A stretch of 64,000 bases of DNA. It comes from a bacterium (GTDB lineage: Bacteria; Spirochaetota; Leptospiria; Leptospirales; Leptonemataceae). The notes beneath the pieces were generated by a model, which worked only from the letters and a program-made list of their open reading frames with translations, ran no database searches and had not been told where the DNA came from. The first letter of the stretch is position 1. Each line of letters opens with the position of its first letter. Positions 1 through 8,579 of this stretch are shown piece after piece. A program made the position numbers and the translations under genes. The stretch is from contig JANSYA010000001.1 in assembly GCA_024742665.1 (NCBI GenBank), positions 1,381,001 through 1,445,000 of the forward strand, read 5' to 3'.

Positions 1-2
1 AT

Positions 3-275
3 TTAATCCCGGTCGTCTATCAGGCGACGCCGGGCAGTAACGCGTCCGCCGGTCGCGGAGAGGCGATCGCGGGCGCGCGAGTCTCGCTGAGTCTGTCGCG
101 CCGGGCCACGGTCAATCAGGATGTTTCAGCGGAGTGTTTGACCGACGAGCGGGGGCGCTGCCAGCTGCGTCTTTTCGTTCCCGGCGGCGGCTACTGGGAA
201 GGCCGGCTGAGAGCCGCCGATCCGGAAGGCGAAGCCCAGGTCGTATTGCGTCGCGTCTTTGACGTCGCGAAATAG
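3..275 (+). CDS. C-terminal end of an unknown protein (5' truncated by window edge)
   Basis: An open frame enters from the left edge and ends at TAG 273-275, giving 90 residues with no start visible. The visible part contains short beta-strand-like stretches (GARVSLSLSR, GRCQLRLFVPGG) and two cysteines, resembling the end of an Ig-like or carboxypeptidase-regulatory-like extracellular domain. No catalytic motif is visible and I cannot name the family. About 75 bases separate it from the histidine kinase downstream. Confidence 0.6.
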   Translation, partial: LIPVVYQATPGSNASAGRGEAIAGARVSLSLSRRATVNQDVSAECLTDERGRCQLRLFVPGGGYWEGRLRAADPEGEAQVVLRRVFDVAK

Positions 276-349
276 TCCCGGATTAGCCGCAGAATAACTC
301 TTGTAACACACGCGCGAGGCCGGGGAGTATCGCGCAAGAGCGTGTAAGC

Positions 350-2095
350 ATGTCCATGTCCATCCGGGTGATAGGAATCCTGGCGGTGAGCGCCATTGCC
401 GTGAACTTTACTCTGCACCTGCTGGTGCTGAGCGGGGACGCAGGTGTGTGGTTGGATCTGCTGTTTAGCGACGACCAGGCAGAACACTGGTCCCTGGAAG
501 GTATGCTGTTCGCGCGCAACCGCAGCGTCTTCGCGCTGGGCTTGATTCAACTGTCGGTCGATCTGGCCACGGGCGCTCTAACCCTGGGATTGCTCGCGCG
601 CTTCTGGATGGATCGCAAGCAGCTGGCCCGCGGCCTGGCCGGCAGCGAATCCCGCAATCGTTCGATTTTTGAAGCCGCCGTCGACGCGATCATCATCATC
701 GACAGTCGCGGCAAGATCGAAGCGGTGAATCCCGCCACGGAAACTCTCTTCGGTTATCGGGCGTCCGAAATGTTGAATCGCAACATTAGTATGCTTATGC
801 CGGATCCCTATCACTCGGAGCACGATCGCTATCTTCAAAATTATCTGCGCACGGGTCAGAAAAAAATCATCGGCGTCGGGCGCGAAGCCCTGGGGGTGCG
901 CAAAGACGGCTCCGAATTTCCGGCCTATCTTTCGGTGAGCGAAGTCTACGATCAGGGCGAGCGCTACTTCACGGGAATCCTGCACGACATCACAAACTTA
1001 AAAGAAGCCGAGCTGAAGCTCTCGGTCGAACGTAATTTTATTTCAGCCGTGCTGGAAACCGCCGGCGCCGCGGTCGTGGTGCTGGATCGTAACGGTCGCA
1101 TCGTCAATTTCAATCGCGAAAGCCAGGAGATCAGCGGTTATAGCTTCGATGAAGTCTACGGACGGGTGATCTGGGATTTTCTCGTACCCGAAGAAGACAT
1201 CGAGGCGACGCGCAAGCAATTCAACGCTTTGATGATGGGGCGCTTTCCGAATCATCACGAAAACGCCTGGCTCACGAAATCCGGTCGGGAGCGTTTGTTG
1301 CAGTGGTCCAATACGGCCTTAGAAGGCGAAGTCGTCGACGGTCGCGTGGAGTTCGTCGTGGGCATCGGCATTGATATCACCGACAAGCGTCGCTCGGAAA
1401 AGGATTTGAGCGTGCTCTCGCGCAAAATTATCGAGATTCAAGAGGACGAGCGCAATCGCATCGCGAGCGAAGTGCACGACGTGCTGGGGCAGAGTCTGAT
1501 CGCGCTTAAGTTTATGGTCGACGACGTCGTCTATCGCCTGCGGGAAGAAGATACGGAAGCCCGGGACAAGCTGGGCGAGATCAACGAATATATTAACGAA
1601 GCCGTACGCCAGGCGCGCAGTATTTCGCATAACCTGAGCCCGATCGCTCTGAAAAAAATCGGGCTTTCGCACGCCATTCGCGAGCTGGTCAATTCCTTCC
1701 AGGCCGGCACGAATTACAAAATCAAGTTGGACTTAGAAGCGATGGACGCCTTCTTTCGCTCGCGCTGGGAAATCAATATCTATCGTATTATTCAAGAGTC
1801 TCTGACGAATATCTTTAAGCACGCGGGCGCGACCGAAATCGAAATCCAGGCGCGCCAGATCGGTAATGCTCTGGTTTTGAAAGTGAAAGACAACGGCGTC
1901 GGCTTCGAACTGCAGGACCAGGTCCAGGCCGATCTGGAATTCGAGCAGGCGGAATCCGGAGGCAACGGCGAATTAGACGAGCGAGGCATCGGTCAGTTGA
2001 TCATGCAAGAGCGCGCCGCTCTTTTGGGCGGTCATTTGAAGATCCTCTCGAAGAAAAATCAGGGCACGGAGATCGTTCTTGAAATCCCGGAGTGA
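350..2095 (+). CDS. Membrane sensor histidine kinase with FixL-like haem-PAS domain
   Basis: This is a 581-residue sensor kinase. Two hydrophobic segments (about residues 5-27 and 62-85) are followed by a PAS domain (about 103-216), a second PAS domain (about 228-345), a HisKA_3 dimerisation helix with phospho-acceptor His376 in the ASEVHDVLGQ motif, and a HATPase domain with N-box (QESLTNIFKHA) and G-boxes. The first PAS closely follows rhizobial FixL. His158 in the SEHDRYLQNY helix matches the FixL proximal haem ligand. Ile173 and Arg178 in IIGVGR match the residues around bound oxygen. The equivalents of FixL Arg206 and His214 are Asn and Lys, so haem binding is likely but unproven. A NarL/FixJ-type regulator follows with a 17-base overlap, so the two form one two-component system. 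The N-terminal ATG lies shortly before the first membrane helix. Oxygen or another diatomic gas is the inferred signal. Confidence 0.9.
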   Translation: MSMSIRVIGILAVSAIAVNFTLHLLVLSGDAGVWLDLLFSDDQAEHWSLEGMLFARNRSVFALGLIQLSVDLATGALTLGLLARFWMDRKQLARGLAGSESRNRSIFEAAVDAIIIIDSRGKIEAVNPATETLFGYRASEMLNRNISMLMPDPYHSEHDRYLQNYLRTGQKKIIGVGREALGVRKDGSEFPAYLSVSEVYDQGERYFTGILHDITNLKEAELKLSVERNFISAVLETAGAAVVVLDRNGRIVNFNRESQEISGYSFDEVYGRVIWDFLVPEEDIEATRKQFNALMMGRFPNHHENAWLTKSGRERLLQWSNTALEGEVVDGRVEFVVGIGIDITDKRRSEKDLSVLSRKIIEIQEDERNRIASEVHDVLGQSLIALKFMVDDVVYRLREEDTEARDKLGEINEYINEAVRQARSISHNLSPIALKKIGLSHAIRELVNSFQAGTNYKIKLDLEAMDAFFRSRWEINIYRIIQESLTNIFKHAGATEIEIQARQIGNALVLKVKDNGVGFELQDQVQADLEFEQAESGGNGELDERGIGQLIMQERAALLGGHLKILSKKNQGTEIVLEIPE

Positions 2096-2744
2096 TAATT
2101 CGCCGTACAAGATTCTGCTCGCCGACGATCATATGGTGCTGCGCCTCGGGCTGCGCAATCTGCTGGGACGCGAAGATTCGATTCTGGTCGTCGGCGAAGC
2201 GGCGAACGGCGAAGAGCTGCTGGAATTGATCAAACACAAACCCTGCGACCTGGTGATCCTGGATCTATCGATGCCGGGCATGAATGGTATCCAGGTGCTG
2301 GAGAAACTGCGCGTCACGTACCCGGCCGTGCGGGTTTTGATTTTTACGATGCACAAAGAACACGAGTTCTTTCGCCATGCCGTGCGCAAAGGCGTCGACG
2401 GCTATGTGTTGAAAGACGATAATCTGGAGCTGATTCTGCAGGCGATCCAGGAGATTCGGGCCGGGCGCAAGTACTACTCGGCGGAGTTGACGGCCTTCGC
2501 GCTGACGGTCGAAGACGAAGCGGCGCTGCCGGAAAAATCGATCGCGCTCGAAGTGCTCACCCGACGCGAGCGCGAAATTCTGACCATGATCGCGAGCGGG
2601 GCGACCAGCAAAGAGATCGCCGATGATCTCGCCATCAGCCATCGCACGGTTCAGACGCACCGCTCGAATCTACTGGAGAAACTGGGTCTCAAGAACACGG
2701 CCGCCCTGGTGAAATTCGCCGTTTCTATGGGCCTGGTCGACTGA
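2079..2744 (+). CDS. NarL/FixJ-type LuxR-family response regulator
   Basis: This 221-residue protein has a receiver domain (residues about 10-125) with phospho-acceptor Asp62 in LVILDLSMPG, the acidic pair near residue 16, and a conserved Lys around residue 111 (GYVLKDD). A C-terminal LuxR-type helix-turn-helix follows (about 157-221; LTRREREIL and HRTVQTHRSNLLEKLG). It begins with TTG inside the end of the kinase gene, so the pair is translationally coupled. It is the evident output partner of the upstream FixL-like kinase and should bind DNA when phosphorylated. Its targets are unknown, but the FNR-type gene directly downstream is a natural candidate because FixLJ systems commonly control FNR/FixK regulators. 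Confidence 0.93.
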   Translation: MKSRSDNSPYKILLADDHMVLRLGLRNLLGREDSILVVGEAANGEELLELIKHKPCDLVILDLSMPGMNGIQVLEKLRVTYPAVRVLIFTMHKEHEFFRHAVRKGVDGYVLKDDNLELILQAIQEIRAGRKYYSAELTAFALTVEDEAALPEKSIALEVLTRREREILTMIASGATSKEIADDLAISHRTVQTHRSNLLEKLGLKNTAALVKFAVSMGLVD

Positions 2745-2821
2745 GCCTGCCGACCCGGCCCCGGCCAGGTCGCTCCGCTGCCCGTCCAGTCTACAGCTTC
2801 GCTCCCGCCTCTTCAGGCTCG

Positions 2822-2845
2822 CCTGGACTCCATGTCCAGGCTTTT
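2822..2845 (+). terminator. Hairpin terminator after the two-component operon
   Basis: A perfect 7-bp inverted repeat (CCTGGAC at 2822-2828, GTCCAGG at 2834-2840) with a 5-base loop is followed by CTTTT. It sits 77 bases after the regulator stop codon, as expected for an intrinsic terminator. Confidence 0.6.
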
Positions 2846-2847
2846 GG

Positions 2848-3087
2848 TTTGTGCCTGTGACACAAATTCTCCGATCTACGTACTTTCTCGTAGGGATTCT
2901 GCAATATACGCCGATTGGCCGATTGGCCCGCGCGTGCTCTAATGCAATCATGCCGGGGCCTCAGAGGCTCCGAAGATCGCGTTAGACTACGCAAGTTCAG
3001 ACTAAACCAAAAATATAAAGATCAAATAAAGACAAGTTACGACCGCCCTGGCGGTCACAAATCAATCCAGAACACCGAGGCCAAATC
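2848..3087 (+). promoter_or_regulatory. Probable control region of the FNR-type gene
   Basis: This stretch between the terminator and the FNR-type start contains two palindromes. TTTGTG at 2848-2853 pairs with CACAAA at 2861-2866 around a 7-base spacer, a layout resembling CRP/FNR-family operators. GACCGCC at 3041-3047 pairs with GGCGGTC at 3050-3056, about 30 bases before the ATG. A TATAAA at 3014-3019 could be a -10 box, but I see no convincing -35. Binding by the downstream regulator itself or by the two-component regulator is inference. Confidence 0.35.
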
Positions 3088-3852
3088 ATGTACCAGAATT
3101 CCCTGACCGGCGATTGCAATTCCTGTCACATTCGTTCGGAGTGTGCCTTTAAATATCTCCCGGGCGACACCATCGCGCGATTGAATGAGCACCGACGCAG
3201 CTGCACTTTCACCAGAGGCGAAACCATTTTCGGTCTCGGTGACGAAGCGACGCACTTCTATTGCGTGCGTTCCGGTCGTTTGCAAGTGTATCGTTCCAGC
3301 CCGTGTCGCGAACAGTCTTTTCAAATCGCGCGAGCCGGCGATTGGATGGGATACCGCGACGCTCTGGCGGGCGGAGTTTATCAGCACGGCGTGCGCTGTC
3401 TTTCGGAAGCGACGGTCTGTAAATTTCCGCGCAGCGTGCTCGACGAGTGCATGCAAGATTCGCCGGCCTTCTCTCGCGCCTTGATGAGCGAGCTGGCCGA
3501 CGGCTGGATTCAAAGCGAACATCAGAGTTATAATCTGGGCTCGCGCAAAATCATGGAGCGTCTGGCGGACTATCTCCTGAACTTGAACGAACAGAGCGGC
3601 GAAAAAAATCAAGAAAATCAGGAAGCTCAAGAATCCCACGAAGGCGCGCACGCTTCGGAGCCGGCGAACAATCCGCCGACCGTGGACTTCTACTTAACGC
3701 GGGAAATGCTCGCGACGCTGCTCGGAACGACGACCGAATCGGTCATTCGTACGCTCTCGGATTTCAAGGCTCGCGGTTGGATCGACCTGGATCGCAGCAA
3801 GGTCCGCCTTACGAACGAAAAAGAACTGGCGCGCCTCGTCGCCGAGTCCTGA
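3088..3852 (+). CDS. fnr: FNR-type oxygen-responsive transcription regulator
   Basis: This is a 254-residue Crp/Fnr-family regulator. The N-terminus carries Cys10, Cys13 and Cys19 with the CX2CX5C spacing of Escherichia coli FNR, and Cys111 in EATVCKF aligns with FNR Cys122, so all four ligands of an oxygen-labile 4Fe-4S cluster are present. An effector domain (about 40-140), a dimerisation helix and a C-terminal winged helix (about 200-254) follow. The recognition helix reads TTESVIRTL: Glu and Arg of the family motif are kept, but the position of FNR Ser212 is Ile, so the preferred site may differ from TTGAT-N4-ATCAA. A Gln/Glu/Asn-rich insertion (about 170-190) lies before the helix-turn-helix. 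It sits between an oxygen-sensor-like two-component system and a haemerythrin gene, fitting control of micro-oxic or anaerobic genes. Confidence 0.9.
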   Translation: MYQNSLTGDCNSCHIRSECAFKYLPGDTIARLNEHRRSCTFTRGETIFGLGDEATHFYCVRSGRLQVYRSSPCREQSFQIARAGDWMGYRDALAGGVYQHGVRCLSEATVCKFPRSVLDECMQDSPAFSRALMSELADGWIQSEHQSYNLGSRKIMERLADYLLNLNEQSGEKNQENQEAQESHEGAHASEPANNPPTVDFYLTREMLATLLGTTTESVIRTLSDFKARGWIDLDRSKVRLTNEKELARLVAES

Positions 3853-3939
3853 GACGATCAGGCCCTGGCGCGGGCGACATCGGGAAGGCTTATCGAAGGG
3901 CATGGGCGGGCATGCAGCGAACGATGGCGGCCCGCGCTC

Positions 3940-5178
3940 TCAGCGGCTTATTTTGAAGTGAATGATTTCGTTGTACAGTTCCAGATAACCCTGCCGTAGC
4001 TTGAGTTGTTTGCGCGCGGCGAGCTTGCGCACGAATTCGTTCACTTCCGCCGGTCGCCGGCGTAGAAAATAATAGATGCGCCGGTCTTCGCCGGCGATGT
4101 GCCCGACCAGCCACTGCTTGAGATCGCGGACGAGATTGTGCAGAGCCAGGGGTACTCCGGATTTGGCTTCCGCGATGCGATCTTCCACCGATTCGACGAA
4201 GCTTTCGTGTTGGCGAATATGTCCCGGCAGACCCGGGAAGTTAAATTCGCGCATGAGCGCTTCTTCGGTCGAGAAGTGTTCCGCCACGTAGTTTTGCACT
4301 TCGACGATTGCAGCCTGGAAATCTTTCGCTTCTGTATTGCCGTCGCTTTCGCCGTCGCCGTCTGCTTGCACCTGATCGCGCTGCGCCGCTTCGAGTTCGG
4401 CGATCAACTTGATCAACCACAGGTGCTGCATGTCGATGATTGGAATGCCCAGCTGCAAACGATAGGCGTGCCACAGTCCTGCGACCCGGCGAATGATATT
4501 CGTTTCGCTGGTGTGGAGAGTCTCGGCCTGCGGAGCGACCGCCGCCGGGCTGCCGCTGTGCTGCACGATCTGGTACAGACGTTCCTGTTCGAAGCGGATA
4601 TGAATCCCGAGTTCCCGCAGAATACTTTCGCATTCCCGGGCACCCGCATGGGCGTCGCCGGATCGTTTGCTCAGTTCGTCCGCGTAGGCCCGGTCCTCGC
4701 TGAGAATATGATGCAGCAGCCACTGCTTCAAACTCTGCAGCAGCTTCTGTCCCGCGGCCAGCAGTTCCGCCTCGTCGCGACCGGGCAGATTGCGCAGGCG
4801 CATGCGCAGCCCGGCCACAAATCGCATATGCTGGCGCTTGTGGGCGCTGAATCCGGGGTAGTGAATCTGGCGTAAAAAATTTTCTTCCAGATCGAAGTGT
4901 TCGATCGTATAGTCTATGAGCTCTTCGAGCAGGCGTCGGAAGGCCCGGTCGAATTCTTCGAGGCTGAGACGGCCAGGACGGCTCGCGGGGGATTCGCCCG
5001 GAGCTTCCTGTTCTTGCAGCAGGGTTTCCAGATCCAGGAGAATCGCCAGCAGCCACATGTGCTGCTTGTCGATGCCCGGCAGACCCAGCTCCAGGTCGTA
5101 GCGCTGCCAGGCGTTCTGAACGGCTGCTACGCGCTTTTCCGAGAGCAAGTAGGCGACTTCTGAATGGCTCAAACTCAT
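3940..5178 (-). CDS. Tandem two-domain bacteriohaemerythrin
   Basis: This 412-residue cytoplasmic protein has no signal peptide or membrane segment and contains two haemerythrin domains. Domain 1 (about 25-170) has the full di-iron ligand set: His40, His94, Glu98, His113, His117, His157 and Asp162. Domain 2 (about 238-370) has His252, His301, Glu305, His320, His324, His360 and Asp365. Both are therefore predicted to bind O2 reversibly or sense it. The linker and domain 2 loop are acidic and low-complexity. Most bacteriohaemerythrins have one domain of about 130 residues, so a tandem form is unusual. It is convergent with the FNR-type gene (88-base gap) and divergent from the lipoprotein gene. 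Oxygen buffering, delivery or sensing are all possible. Confidence 0.92.
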   Translation of the reverse strand: MSLSHSEVAYLLSEKRVAAVQNAWQRYDLELGLPGIDKQHMWLLAILLDLETLLQEQEAPGESPASRPGRLSLEEFDRAFRRLLEELIDYTIEHFDLEENFLRQIHYPGFSAHKRQHMRFVAGLRMRLRNLPGRDEAELLAAGQKLLQSLKQWLLHHILSEDRAYADELSKRSGDAHAGARECESILRELGIHIRFEQERLYQIVQHSGSPAAVAPQAETLHTSETNIIRRVAGLWHAYRLQLGIPIIDMQHLWLIKLIAELEAAQRDQVQADGDGESDGNTEAKDFQAAIVEVQNYVAEHFSTEEALMREFNFPGLPGHIRQHESFVESVEDRIAEAKSGVPLALHNLVRDLKQWLVGHIAGEDRRIYYFLRRRPAEVNEFVRKLAARKQLKLRQGYLELYNEIIHFKISR

Positions 5179-5389
5179 TGTTCTTGAAATAGTATTGAAA
5201 ATGCCGTTCGGCGCGGAGGAATATCGGCCGTCAGTCTGAGATTAATCATGGCCGCCGGGCCGGGTCGAAAATGCTTGTGCTATTTTTGTGAGCGCAGCGT
5301 TAATTGTTTCCGGAGAAAAGGCACCGGCCAGGTTTGCGCTGGCGTGTTTCGCGTCCGAGGATAAACTACTCCGCGTTCGTCCGTCGGTC

Positions 5390-8083
5390 ATGCAGCTTTT
5401 GAAACAAACGAAACAATATTACGCGCTCGTCTTCGCTCTGGCGGCCAGCCTGCTGGCGGGCACGCACTGCGCGAAGTACGCCGGCGAAAACGGCTTTCTG
5501 GGTTACCTGGCGATCGGGGGCTTCGGCAGTCGCTTCGTCGCTCCGGAGCTGTTGTCCTTCGGAATCGTGTCGCCTTCGGCGAGCGGCGCTCTGGCGGGCG
5601 ACGCCGTAAGCGTCACGCTGCCCGCCGGCAGCGCCGTCGGCGCGCTCATTCCGATCTTTCAGTACTCCGGGGCCCGAATTCTGGTCAACGGCGTCGAGCA
5701 GATCAGCGGCATATCGACAGTGGATTTTTCAGCGCCCGTCGTCTATACGGTCGTGGGTTCCGACGCGAGCACTCGATCCTACACCGTCACGGTGAGCGTG
5801 CTGCCCCAGGCGCCGACCGTGTCTTCGGCGGTTTCGCTGACTTCGACGACCGTGCGCATTGTATATTCCCTGGATATGAACGCGAGCCAGGCCGGCAATA
5901 CCGCGAACTACAAAATCATCGACGCGCCAGGCCCGGGAGCCTGCGCCGATAACACGAGCTTTACCGCCGCCGCGCAAACCGCGGACTTTACGATTACCGG
6001 AGTCAGCGGTTCGGGCACGGTGTACGACTTCACGCTTTCGACCGCGCAGACGACGAATAAAAATTACAGCGTTGTCGTGAATAAGTCCGCCGTGAGCGCG
6101 ACTTCGGGAACGGCCCTCGACTGTCCGAACTCGGCCGACTTCATCGGCAACGAACGAATCAAACTGGCTTCCGCCACCTGCGCGAGCACCACTCAGATTC
6201 TACTGCGATTTTCCAAGCCCGTGCGCTCCGGCGTCGACGGAGCGGGATCGGCGGAGTGTTCGAGTCTGGTCCAGTGCGCTATGCGGTATAGCCTTTCCGG
6301 CGCGACCGATCTTGGCGGAGTGACGAGCGCCGCGTTGACCAACGGCGTGCTGTGCGCCGGCGCGGCGACGGACACTTCGAGCGTTTGTTTGACTCACACG
6401 AATCTCCAGACCGGCGGCGTGTATGCGATCACTGGCGCGAACGGTCTGGACGGCGACGGCTTTAACAACGTCGGAAACTTTCCCGCCAATGACGCCATTC
6501 GCAACATCGCCGACACTGAGAGCTTAAACATCGCTCCCGGCGATCGCATAGTTTTCGAAGGCTGCGGTGCGGATCCCACCGACATCGGCGACGGCCCGCT
6601 GTCCGGAGATCCCTTCGCGGACGCCTCGGCCTTCGGCTACGTGCAGTCGTACGCGAATCGAATTTACGTTGGCCCCAATCAGCTGGGCAACGCCGCCGTG
6701 CGATTTTACCCCGACGGCTCCACGCCGCAGAATTTGACTTTTGCCATCGCCAAAGATACGACCGGCACGCGGACTCACGCGAATTTCGACGCGGGTCGCG
6801 ACGGCGGCATTCCTGTGCCGCCCTATGTAACCTTCGGGCACGCCGGCTGTTCGGGCAGCAACGCGAGCATCGCCATCGGCTGCGGGCCGGACAATGAAAA
6901 CGGCCGGGGCCTTTTAACCTCGGGAAATTTCGGCGGCACCGAATATCTTTTTGCGACGGCCGCTCGCACCGCCGGCAACAACGACTATCTGTATTATACT
7001 GCCGACACCGACAGCAACCTGAACTTCAACTACCTCGACGCTTCGGATCTTTTCGACACCTGCGGCGGCATTCCAATCATTGGCAACCGCGGCACCGAAG
7101 ACCTGCGCGTCTTTAACAACCGCCTCTACTGGAGTTTGCCGGGAGTGGGTACGGTGCGGCCGTACCTGATGGTGATCACGGCGCTCACGCCCGAAATTTC
7201 GTGCACGACCCACGGCGATATTTTGCAGTTTCACCAGATGACCGGCGTGGGGCGCGAAAGCGTCGCGGCTCCGAATCTGGCGGACCGGGTCGGGGGTGTG
7301 CTGCACGATTTTAATAATCGCCTGTACTATGCGAATTCCGGATCGATTACAAACAGCGGCGCCTGCAATATCAATACGGCTTACAGTGCGGGCGTCTGTG
7401 AACAGACCGGCGGCATCGTGCGATCGAATACGGCGACGCCCACGCGCTGTACCGGCGTGGATACCTGTGCGACCTGGGTCGACATCACGCCGAGTTCCAC
7501 GAAGTATCGCCAGTTTTTCAGCGATATCATCGGCAGCACCGGCAACCTCACGCCGGCCCAGCAGCCGATTCCAAATTTCGAAACTTACAACAGCAACGTA
7601 TATTTTATTCGCAACGCCTGCACGACCAGCCGCTGGGACCGGGCCTGCACCGGTCTGGCCTGCACGGACGATCAGGTCTGTCCGGCCGGCCAGGAAATTC
7701 CCCAGCTGTGGAAGTGTGTTCCCGGCGGAGACGGCCACTGCGACGCCGCGGACTGGAGTCTGGTCGCTGAAAACGGCGCGAGCGGCATTACGAATATGGG
7801 CGTCGCCGGAAATTCCAAAATTACTTTTCTCAAGCGCAACGGCAGCTATCTGTACGTCGGCTTCGACAATACGACTGGCGCGCAGATGTATCGCACGAAC
7901 GTGACGAACCCCGGCGCCGCTTCGGACTTCAGTTTGATCGGCACGGCCGGCTTCGGTTCTCCGGCGACCATCCAGCAGTTCTTCGACGGCGAATCGATTC
8001 TGCAGAGTGCGAGCAACTATCTATTTATCGCGGCCGGACTTGGCGGCACGCCGGTGAATGTTTATATCCAGGCGAACAACTGA
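5390..8083 (+). CDS. Large putative surface lipoprotein
   Basis: The frame is open from 5288, but the ATG at 5390 gives the best start: it yields MQLLKQTKQYY followed by a hydrophobic segment and LLAGTHC, a signal peptide ending in a possible lipobox. His at -1 is atypical for the usual G/A/S, although spirochaetal lipoboxes are relaxed. The protein would be 897 residues. After the signal comes an Ig-like/DUF5018-like module (about residues 35-130; ends with STRSYTVTV), a second domain with fibronectin-like or Ig-like strands, then a long Cys-, Asn- and Gly-rich region with several paired cysteines, resembling repeated beta-propeller or fibre modules. No enzymatic motif was seen. The likely place is the outer membrane or cell surface, and adhesion is a guess. 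Confidence 0.75.
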   Translation: MQLLKQTKQYYALVFALAASLLAGTHCAKYAGENGFLGYLAIGGFGSRFVAPELLSFGIVSPSASGALAGDAVSVTLPAGSAVGALIPIFQYSGARILVNGVEQISGISTVDFSAPVVYTVVGSDASTRSYTVTVSVLPQAPTVSSAVSLTSTTVRIVYSLDMNASQAGNTANYKIIDAPGPGACADNTSFTAAAQTADFTITGVSGSGTVYDFTLSTAQTTNKNYSVVVNKSAVSATSGTALDCPNSADFIGNERIKLASATCASTTQILLRFSKPVRSGVDGAGSAECSSLVQCAMRYSLSGATDLGGVTSAALTNGVLCAGAATDTSSVCLTHTNLQTGGVYAITGANGLDGDGFNNVGNFPANDAIRNIADTESLNIAPGDRIVFEGCGADPTDIGDGPLSGDPFADASAFGYVQSYANRIYVGPNQLGNAAVRFYPDGSTPQNLTFAIAKDTTGTRTHANFDAGRDGGIPVPPYVTFGHAGCSGSNASIAIGCGPDNENGRGLLTSGNFGGTEYLFATAARTAGNNDYLYYTADTDSNLNFNYLDASDLFDTCGGIPIIGNRGTEDLRVFNNRLYWSLPGVGTVRPYLMVITALTPEISCTTHGDILQFHQMTGVGRESVAAPNLADRVGGVLHDFNNRLYYANSGSITNSGACNINTAYSAGVCEQTGGIVRSNTATPTRCTGVDTCATWVDITPSSTKYRQFFSDIIGSTGNLTPAQQPIPNFETYNSNVYFIRNACTTSRWDRACTGLACTDDQVCPAGQEIPQLWKCVPGGDGHCDAADWSLVAENGASGITNMGVAGNSKITFLKRNGSYLYVGFDNTTGAQMYRTNVTNPGAASDFSLIGTAGFGSPATIQQFFDGESILQSASNYLFIAAGLGGTPVNVYIQANN

Positions 8084-8123
8084 GCGGGGCGATGCCTGGC
8101 GATTGCGCCGCGTAAAAGCGATA

Positions 8124-8579
8124 TTAGTGCAGGCGGAAGCTGCGGCCGTGCTCTTTCGCCCACGCTTCGTAGCGCGCCCGATTTTCCGGCAGCTCGCGTT
8201 TCTCCGGACCGGACCAGTCGTAAAAGGCCGCGAAGAATATGGCGAAGGGCGGTTTGATCGGCGAGGTGATGCCGCTTTCCATCGAAAGCTCGCCGGCGTT
8301 GCGGGCGTCGCTTTCGTTTTTCCAGAAGGCCATTTGCGCGGTGCCGCCGTCGCGTTCGAGGATTTCGGCGAAACCAAAGACTCCGCGTCGCAGATGAACG
8401 TGGCTCATACGCTCCGAATTCCGGGCCCGGCTGTGATAGATGGTCAGCCACTGCTCGCCGCTTTTGAGCGTCAGGTCGTCGCCGCGTAGTTCCATCGTAC
8501 CGAATTCGTTTCGTAGAATGATCGTGCCCTGGAATTCCAGCAGGGATTCGATTAATTGCAGATCCGAATCGAAACTCAT
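8124..8579 (-). CDS. Uncharacterised protein in the cobU-cbiB operon
   Basis: This is a 151-residue soluble protein with no signal peptide or membrane helix. It starts inside the stop of cbiB (4-base ATGA overlap at 8576-8579), so it is almost certainly co-translated with it. The N-terminal half looks like a beta-rich barrel (alternating strands, WLTIYHSRAR, HVHLRRGVFGFAEI). The C-terminus contains an aromatic-rich segment (FAIFFAAFYDW) and a basic tail. I do not recognise the family. Position suggests a role connected with cobalamin or corrinoid handling, for example binding or transfer, but nothing in the sequence proves it. Confidence 0.7.
   Translation of the reverse strand: MSFDSDLQLIESLLEFQGTIILRNEFGTMELRGDDLTLKSGEQWLTIYHSRARNSERMSHVHLRRGVFGFAEILERDGGTAQMAFWKNESDARNAGELSMESGITSPIKPPFAIFFAAFYDWSGPEKRELPENRARYEAWAKEHGRSFRLH

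Noticed and set aside
4099-4875. 258-codon open frame opposite the haemerythrin gene
   Set aside because: It lies fully antisense to the haemerythrin, whose ligands are conserved; the protein has no recognisable domain.
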